64,000 nt of DNA. It comes from Triglochin maritima (taxonomy: Eukaryota > Streptophyta > Magnoliopsida > Alismatales > Juncaginaceae). The position numbers and the translations under genes are program-made. Where the stretch lies: contig OY821771.1 in NCBI GenBank assembly GCA_963682175.1, positions 12,957,001-13,021,000 on the forward strand, written 5' to 3'. Position 1 is the stretch's first letter. The number at the start of each line of letters is the position of its first letter. Below are positions 57,849-64,000 of this stretch, in pieces. The notes under the pieces were generated by a model. It made no database searches and was not told the DNA's origin. It saw only the letters and a list, made by a program, of their open reading frames with translations.

Positions 57849-58769
57849 CCGATCAAGAAAACAACCTACTACACAAGACTAGAGGATCTGGTCCTTATGT
57901 GCTAGTCCTCGGTCGCCACCCACTCAGTTCTGCTCAGGACCTGAAATGCAAACATGATACAACGCATGAGTTTCCATAATGAAAGCCCCATAATTCAAGC
58001 CCCCTACATGTACATGAATATAAAAAGCATGACCTATCATACTATCATATGGCACCCAATAATGCGACATTCCTATGTAGGAAAATAAAGGACAACCGTC
58101 CCATCAACAACATAGGGTCCTACATGGTACCGATCGCAGGCACATACAACCCTACGGAGAGTACGCACCCCACTCGCGACTATACTAGTCATGAGGGTCG
58201 CACGTACTTCTGCGTCATAGATACAGATTTGATCTCGTGGCCAATGCCACACCCGTCAGAGCCACCGCTCGTTAGACGATCAACTCGCAAGGCTGTCCAC
58301 AACCAAGCTACCTGCCGGAATAAATTGTCAGTCAGTTATCCCCACCGCCACGTAGGTAGGTTGGTCAATCCGTACCACCACACATGTCGGATGGTCAACT
58401 CACCTGGATGTCCCACAACCAGGCTACCTGCCGGACTAATCATTAATCAGTCATCTCCTCTCCCATCAAGGTTGGGCAGTTACCTTCGTCGCCATCAAGG
58501 CCAGTAGTCAACTCACCCAACGAATCTGCGTAACAACGCAATGCATTGGGATCCGTGATCCCTCAGGTTTACTACCTAAATGTGACTCCACGAATGCACA
58601 TCCCATAGAAAGCTCATAACCATAAAACGATATGTGTATTAAGTATCTAGACTCCCATGCCCAACGGTCCCGACTCACACACAACGCGAGGATGCGGGTT
58701 TTCGAGAAAATGAGCATGACACAAGACTCAAGGAAAGAATACAGAACATGGCACAAATGGGTCCAATTG

Positions 58770-59955
58770 GTCCCCAATTTCTCTCGTGGTCTTCTTGATT
58801 ATATGGGTGCACCAGACTATAAAGAAAGTTATTACAACCGTCAGATTGCTTCCAAATTCATCCAAACCCTTATTTCTTCTATAAATAGACTTGTAATGCC
58901 TCTTTTCTTTTTCTTCCTCCCTCTCATTTATAGCTTAGTTTCCTTTCTTGTTTAGTAGAGTAGGTTTTATTTCTTGTTTATTAGAGTACGTTTTAGTTTT
59001 TTAATTAGTAGTGTAGAGGAGGAGAAGATGAGCAACCTTGTAATCTTTCATTTCATTCTAGTTTAATTTTTATTCTTTACATTGATGTCTTTCATTTGAT
59101 GTAATTTTCTTTATGTTTGTTCCTTGCTTAATCTAGTTTTCTACATTTTCACTATAGTTCTGTGTTGTTTTGATCTTTTCTTGAGTTTAGAGATGGCTAA
59201 GGAGTAGTCCATTCCCATTAGGTGAGGGGGGGGGGGGGGGGGTACAAGAAGGTAACGTGATTATGTGATATATTAAGTGTGTGTGTGTGCGTGTTCATCC
59301 TAACCTTTGAACCACACATGAATTCCATAACCATCTAATGAGATTTTCACTCTTATCTTTGATGTGCTAATACTTCTGAGTGATGCTTAGCACATGCTTA
59401 GATTAGTTGGTCTATTTTATGGGGAATGATGAGGTGAGGATAATGATGGAGTGGATAATGAGGAAACATGACATGTACATACATGTGCTCATGTTGTCCT
59501 CATCCTAATTAATGTCTTGTATGTTTTAATGATTGTGTTAACTCTTATTTCATGTGGAGACATAGTGGGGTTTTATCATTATGCATGTGCTCGTATTAGC
59601 CTCATTTAAATTAGTCTTGTATGTTTTAATAATGATTTTTTATCTTATTTCATGCGGAGACAAAGTTGGATTTGGTTTTTATGGATTTCATGTATTACAT
59701 GATGTGATGAGCACTAATGAACACACACACATACACATATTCTCATTTCCGCATTCTTTCTCTACTCTTTAAGGGGTTTATTTTTATCGTTTGTTTTTCG
59801 GATTTCATACGCATCGTTGTGTGATTCCGACCTCATTTCTCTCTTCATTTCTCACTCGAGTATTGTGGATTTAGACTCGCAAGAGCTCCCTATGGACTCA
59901 ACTCGTAATTACCACTGCTTCATCACTATCATGCACTAGTGGTATTATAAGTGAA
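58770..59955 (+). mobile_element. Truncated or diverged LTR related to the TGATTAG family
   Basis: TATA box TCTATAAATAGAC at about 58879, then blocks shared with 55020-56030 (for example AGTGTAGAGGAGGAGAAGA and the CATGTGGAGACA repeats) and the end block ATGCACTAGTGGTATTATAA. A run of 17 G lies at 59226-59242. Start and end are uncertain. Confidence 0.55.
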
Positions 59956-59994
59956 ACAATCCTACCTTCAGATGAGTGAGGGGAGTTTCTGTAT

Positions 59995-60240
59995 TTAGGG
60001 TTGGGCATTCATCATATTTAGAAGTACGCATACGCTTTTGCTGCTACTTGTTTCTGTTGTATCCCACTCCATGATATCGGGGCGACGACCGCGTAGATTG
60101 TTCCGGACAGATGTTCGAAGCATGAAATCCCATTTTTGATAATTGTTCAGAAAGAGCCAGAGATGAAAGAATTGAAACTTACCGCTATGAGTTTGCTCAT
60201 AAATGACATGAGCTTCTCTGATTACGTCATCATCATTCAT
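59995..60240 (-). pseudogene. Small ORF resembling a Harbinger-associated Myb/NAM-like protein
   Basis: An 81-codon frame contains GKFQFFHLWLFLNNYQKWD, which resembles the segment (H/C)W..LK..PKW found in plant proteins linked to PIF/Harbinger elements and annotated as NAM-associated. It starts MNDDDVIREAH and has a C-terminal TSSSKS stretch. The fragment is short, has no partner transposase nearby, and the match is from memory of the motif. It could also be an unrelated remnant. Confidence 0.3.
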
Positions 60241-60291
60241 TACACACTTTTTTCGTTGTAGTGCTTCGTCGAGACAACCGACCTACTTGAT

Positions 60292-61795
60292 TGTTGGATC
60301 GTGAGGGTCTACAATACTAATCACTTTTAATCCTAATTACCTACTTGTTTGATCTATCAAAGATATGCATCGGAATTTAAAACAAACAAGCAAGTAAAGG
60401 GAGGAAAATGCAAACCACAATGAACACGGGGGTTTTACAGAGGTTCGGCCACCGCCTACGTCCTCTCTTGCAAGCTCCGCTCGACACTTCGAGCTCCGCT
60501 CGCGTCTTCACTATCCACTCCCCGTCCGGGGCGGGAGAGAACGCCTTTTACAAAACAAGCTCCGCGAACACCCTCGCGAGCTTGAATTTCTTCTCTCACA
60601 ATCCGAGAGGAATGCTTCGGGCTTTCACCGAAACCTTTACTTCACTTTGACAACAACAAACTTGAGTCGAACACACTCTCTAAACTTGAGCACACTTGAA
60701 TGAGATTGGATTTGTGATTAAAGTGTGGAAGGTTTGACGCTTTGAGTGTGTTGGGTTTCTCTCTAATGTATTGGACAAGTAGTGGTAGGAGAGTTGTGTT
60801 AAAATGTGTTTTACAACTCTATTTATAAGCTTTAGAGAGAATAGAGCCGTTGGGACTGATTGGGTGTGAGTTGATGTGTGATACACAAAATAGAAAATCG
60901 CAGGACCCAATTCTGAGTTAATTCGGTCGACCGAAATGGGACGAACTGTCGACCGTTTGGTAGTTTTGAACTAAGTTCGGTCGACCGGTTAGGTAATGGT
61001 CGACCGCCCAACGCTACGACTTAGGTACACTTAAGTGATCGGTCGAACTCCAAAAAGGAATCGGTCGACCGATTTGTACCAGACACTCTGGGGTAGACAA
61101 ACACTGATCTATTCGGTCGACCAAAACAAGGTCTAGCAGTCGACCGTTTTTCAACAGGAGATTTGGGTTTGTCAAGAGACAATCATTCGGTCGATCGATC
61201 ATGGTCCTCGGTCGACCGATACATGAAATGTATTTGGGGTATAATTGGTTTAATACGAATACGACCGTTGGGTATATACGACAAAACTAACGATCGGAAA
61301 AATAAATTTCACACGGTCGACCGAAAGGGAAAACACGGTCGACCGAAACTATGCAGTGAAAACACAAACAGGACAATTGATCACTCGGTCGACCGAACGG
61401 CCTGTTACGGTCGACCGAATGTGGGCAAACTTTTAGAGTTCAGGTTTAGTGTATTCCGGTCTAAGTTTGGGTGAGCTATTGAAGTCCAAATTATGTGAAA
61501 TTTCGTGTGTGACTTCTATAAAAAACCTAGTGTGTGTATAAGTTGATTTTAGCTCAAGTATGCTCAATTTACACATGTTCTTAAAACTCAAAGAAAATAC
61601 AAAATACATGTCTTCAAAAGAGCTTGATTACATGTCTTGACTTGATTTTCCCTTCTTCCTTGAGTCTTGATCACCTATAGAGGTTAGCACAAAGCAATAT
61701 GTATGCAATGCAATATGTGTGCTACTTTACATGATTATAATTAAGATTATGTTGATTAAATCATCAAAACATAGATTAAGGCCAAAAAACCAACA
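60292..61795 (-). mobile_element. LTR of the TGTTGG...CCAACA family (copy 3)
   Basis: On the minus strand it runs from TGTTGGTTTTTTGG at 61795 to GATCCAACA at 60292, 1504 bp with perfect 6-bp inverted ends. About 14 CGGTCGACCG-type sites lie at 60920-61430. A TATA box (CTTATAAATAG) reads on the minus strand near 60820-60832. The flanks TTGAT and ATCTC do not match, so it may be half of a rearranged element. Confidence 0.82.
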
Positions 61796-61867
61796 ATCTC
61801 GCTTGTTTTGATGATGGCAACCTATATCTTAACTATAACTCAATACATGGAATTTGTATATGTAAAC

Positions 61868-63038
61868 TGATGAGAATTAAATTTATACCGCAAGTGCACG
61901 ACGTCAATGAAGACGTGACAAGTACGGGTCGAACACAAGGAGGGAGAGATATTGTTATTTTTGTGATTTTCGATTTAGGAAAGAAAGAGAGAAAAATAAG
62001 GTTTGGTTTGAGATTTTTGGTTTTTTAATTTTCTAAAGCAAGAACAACAAAAGAAAAACTAAAAAGAAAACAAATATGGATGAGAGTCCAGCGGGTGGGG
62101 GATTAGATATCGGGTTTTGTTTAGAGAATCCTGAAACTTATAATAAATCACATTAGTTATAAAGCATTACATGATAAATGATTCAACATAAACTCAAGTA
62201 ATCAAAATATACTAACATGAAATTAAAATAATAACATCATTCTTCTTCTCATCACCCTAAATCCGTCACCCCCACCCTTTGGAGAGAGTTAGAAACTCAT
62301 GGATGGAGGGAAGGAGAAGGGGTCCTAGAGAAACTACAAAAGAAAACTAAAAACACAAAATAAAAGAACAGAATTTTATTGTTAAAAAGGAGGAGAGGAG
62401 CCCCTTCCAATACATGATTCGGCCTTATTTATAGCCTCAACCGGGGATCCTAATACATAAAAGGAACGTACACGCGTCAACACAGCATTGGTAAAAATTG
62501 AGCGCAAGGATCGACTTTTGTGCGGCGGAATCGCCGCATTTTGTACATGAGGTGCGGCGGAATCGCCACCTTTTTGCTCGGAATCGATCTGGATTTTTCC
62601 TGTGTGTTTATGGTATGTTGTAGTTGTCCTTTGCGCATCCGAATTAATTATTGCATATCTTTGGAGATCCGAGTTAATTTCTTCATATATTTGGAGATCC
62701 AAATTGATTTTTCTTTAGAACTTCTCCAAAATAATCTTTTGGTACTCGTAATTTGCAGTCGGGTCCTCGGCTTTTGCAATTAAGTCCCTAACCTTTTTGT
62801 AATTAGGTCTTTGAATACTTTTATGCTTGGATGGACTTCAATTTGAATCCCGATAATCTTGAACTTAGTCTTTATGATAGAAATGAGTCTCTTGCACACG
62901 TTTATTTTCGGGATATGGGATATTTGCATTCAGGTCCCTGTCTTCTGTAAATAAGACTAAACGCATACCTTAGTAGCATTTATTGATATAAAGTTAATCT
63001 AAACGAACGACATATGATGCAATGTATGCAATGCATCA
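61868..63038 (-). mobile_element. 3' LTR of a TGATGCATTG-family element leaving the window
   Basis: On the minus strand it begins TGATGCATTGCATAC at 63038 and ends AATTCTCATCA at 61868, 1171 bp. It matches the solo LTR at 23303-24539. To its right, on the minus strand, lies a purine-rich tract (GGTGTGGGGTATT), the expected position of a polypurine tract before a 3' LTR. Confidence 0.8.
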
Positions 63039-64000
63039 AATACCCCACACCTAGATTTTGCTAGTCCCTAGCAAAACAGAATATAAGAAAAATGAAAACA
63101 GGAAAATCCTAACTCACTTTCGTAGGAATCACGGTTGCACTTAGCATGTGCAACAAGCCTTTAAACCCCTAAGTTTCCTTAGAGGACGAGTTTTGTCTTG
63201 TGAGGGTTTTCAGTTGACACACCCACAAAGTCTTAATTCAATATTTCATTAATAACTCTCAATATCTCCACCTCAACTTTATACATCTCACTTATAATTC
63301 TTGCATGCTCATTATACAAATCTAACTTATAAAAAGTCTGACTTGGTCTTTATTCCTCCAACATTCACACCACTAACCCTTCTACACATGTTATCACTGA
63401 AATTATTTTGCACGCCTCCTCTGGTGGTGAAGTATCATTCGGATCAACCATGGCATGGATCATTCTTTTAACTTTGGGCCTTGAGTTTCTTAAAGTATAT
63501 TTTTACCCCGTGATTCAACACATTTGCTTTTTCTGACATTGTTACCTTTTTTGCATTCGTGTAGCGAGTTTGGTCGATAATCCCGAGCTGGTAGACTCAA
63601 GTTACCAGGTTTTAAGATACCCCTACGGACCAGTGACTCGAAGGCTTGGGCTTTTGTAATCATTTTGCAAAATGTGATTTCCTCACTTTATTCCTTTATT
63701 TTTACTTTTATTTTCCTCAAGGCTTAATTGCTATTAGAAGTCCACACTTCTCGGTATATTTTCCTCAACCTCTGCTTTTTATCAACCACTTCAAAGATTT
63801 GATTCATCCAATTTAAGTGCATACATGTCTTAAAGGGTAATGGGTTATTTCTTTGGAACTTAGATTTATGTCATAATTTCTACAAGCAGAACTATATAAT
63901 AAGGAACAAAAACTCAATGCAATTTGTACTCGGATTTTGGTGGTTCAATCTTAAGTTATGTCATGGAATATTGATTTTTTTTAAACAAACAGAATATATA
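63039..64000 (-). other. 3' non-coding internal region of the element at the right edge
   Basis: The first 190 bp match the 3' non-coding region of the Athila-like elements in reverse (block ATCACGGTTGCACTTAGCA). The rest is AT-rich with no long open frame. The coding part of the element should lie beyond the window. Confidence 0.5.

Larger units (their letters stand above)
43697..58765 (+). mobile_element. Possible LTR of another gypsy element, split by Element IV
   Basis: TGTAACATCTCCGAAAATAC at 43697 resembles the start of Tekay/Del-type LTRs. The sequence runs to 43857, is interrupted by Element IV, and continues at 57854 to about 58765. Total own length is about 1070 bp. The right end and a target duplication were not found. 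Small frames within it (58049-58507) look incidental. Confidence 0.35.

Noticed and set aside
58049..58507. 152-codon open frame as a host gene
   Set aside because: It lies in apparent LTR sequence interrupted by Element IV, has no recognisable domain and no splice or promoter context.
60292..61795. Solo LTR with target duplication
   Set aside because: The flanks TTGAT and ATCTC do not match, so it is reported as an LTR only.

Overview
The window is nuclear DNA of a flowering plant, probably a eudicot. Three things show this: a plant-specific GRAS transcription factor, a FAR1/FHY3-type gene family, and nested plant LTR retrotransposons whose primer-binding sites match plant tRNA-Asp. The species cannot be named from the sequence. 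Only two genes look intact, and both are on the minus strand. Most of the remainder is transposon sequence.

1-7560 is a local cluster of FAR1-RELATED SEQUENCE (FRS) genes. Copy A (1022-4079) can be spliced into an uninterrupted three-exon frame of 727 codons. Copy B (4385-7299) has the same exon plan but is a pseudogene. In both copies intron 2 is filled by a tandem array of a 22-bp unit. A third array (1-905), with a higher-order structure, lies just past the stop codon of copy A.

7585-35490 is a retrotransposon cluster up to three layers deep. The carrier is a decayed plus-strand Athila-like Ty3/gypsy element (RT, RNase H, integrase, third-ORF region, 3' LTR) cut by later insertions. These are an LTR (8869-10393), a solo LTR (11291-20511) that itself contains Element I (12372-20168), Element II (22183-31944, whose 5' LTR contains another solo LTR), and an LTR at 32490-33972. 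Elements I and II belong to one non-autonomous family. They have LTRs, a tRNA-Asp primer site, gag and (in II) protease, but no reverse transcriptase, RNase H or integrase. A short C-terminal domain that looks like a collapsed RT remnant stands in their place. A Ty1/copia 3' half follows (35616-37755).

38270-43330 is the low-repeat island with the GRAS gene (PAT1 branch, SCL1-like; CDS 39201-40871). A TATA box and splice signals suggest a long 5'-UTR intron, which carries a 228-bp hAT-type MITE with a perfect 8-bp target duplication.

43698-64000 is a second retrotransposon cluster. Its core is a full-length minus-strand Athila-like element (Element IV, 43858-57848, 5-bp duplication CCGAT) split by three solo LTRs, each with its own perfect 5-bp duplication. 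To the right are a possible older LTR, a truncated LTR, a small ORF possibly from a Harbinger-type element, another LTR, and the 3' LTR of an element that runs off the window.

Notable non-gene signals are the 22-bp arrays in FRS introns, dense clusters of the palindrome CGGTCGACCG in the U3 of two distinct LTR families, and two conserved GC-rich stem-loops in the transcribed part of the Athila-like LTRs.
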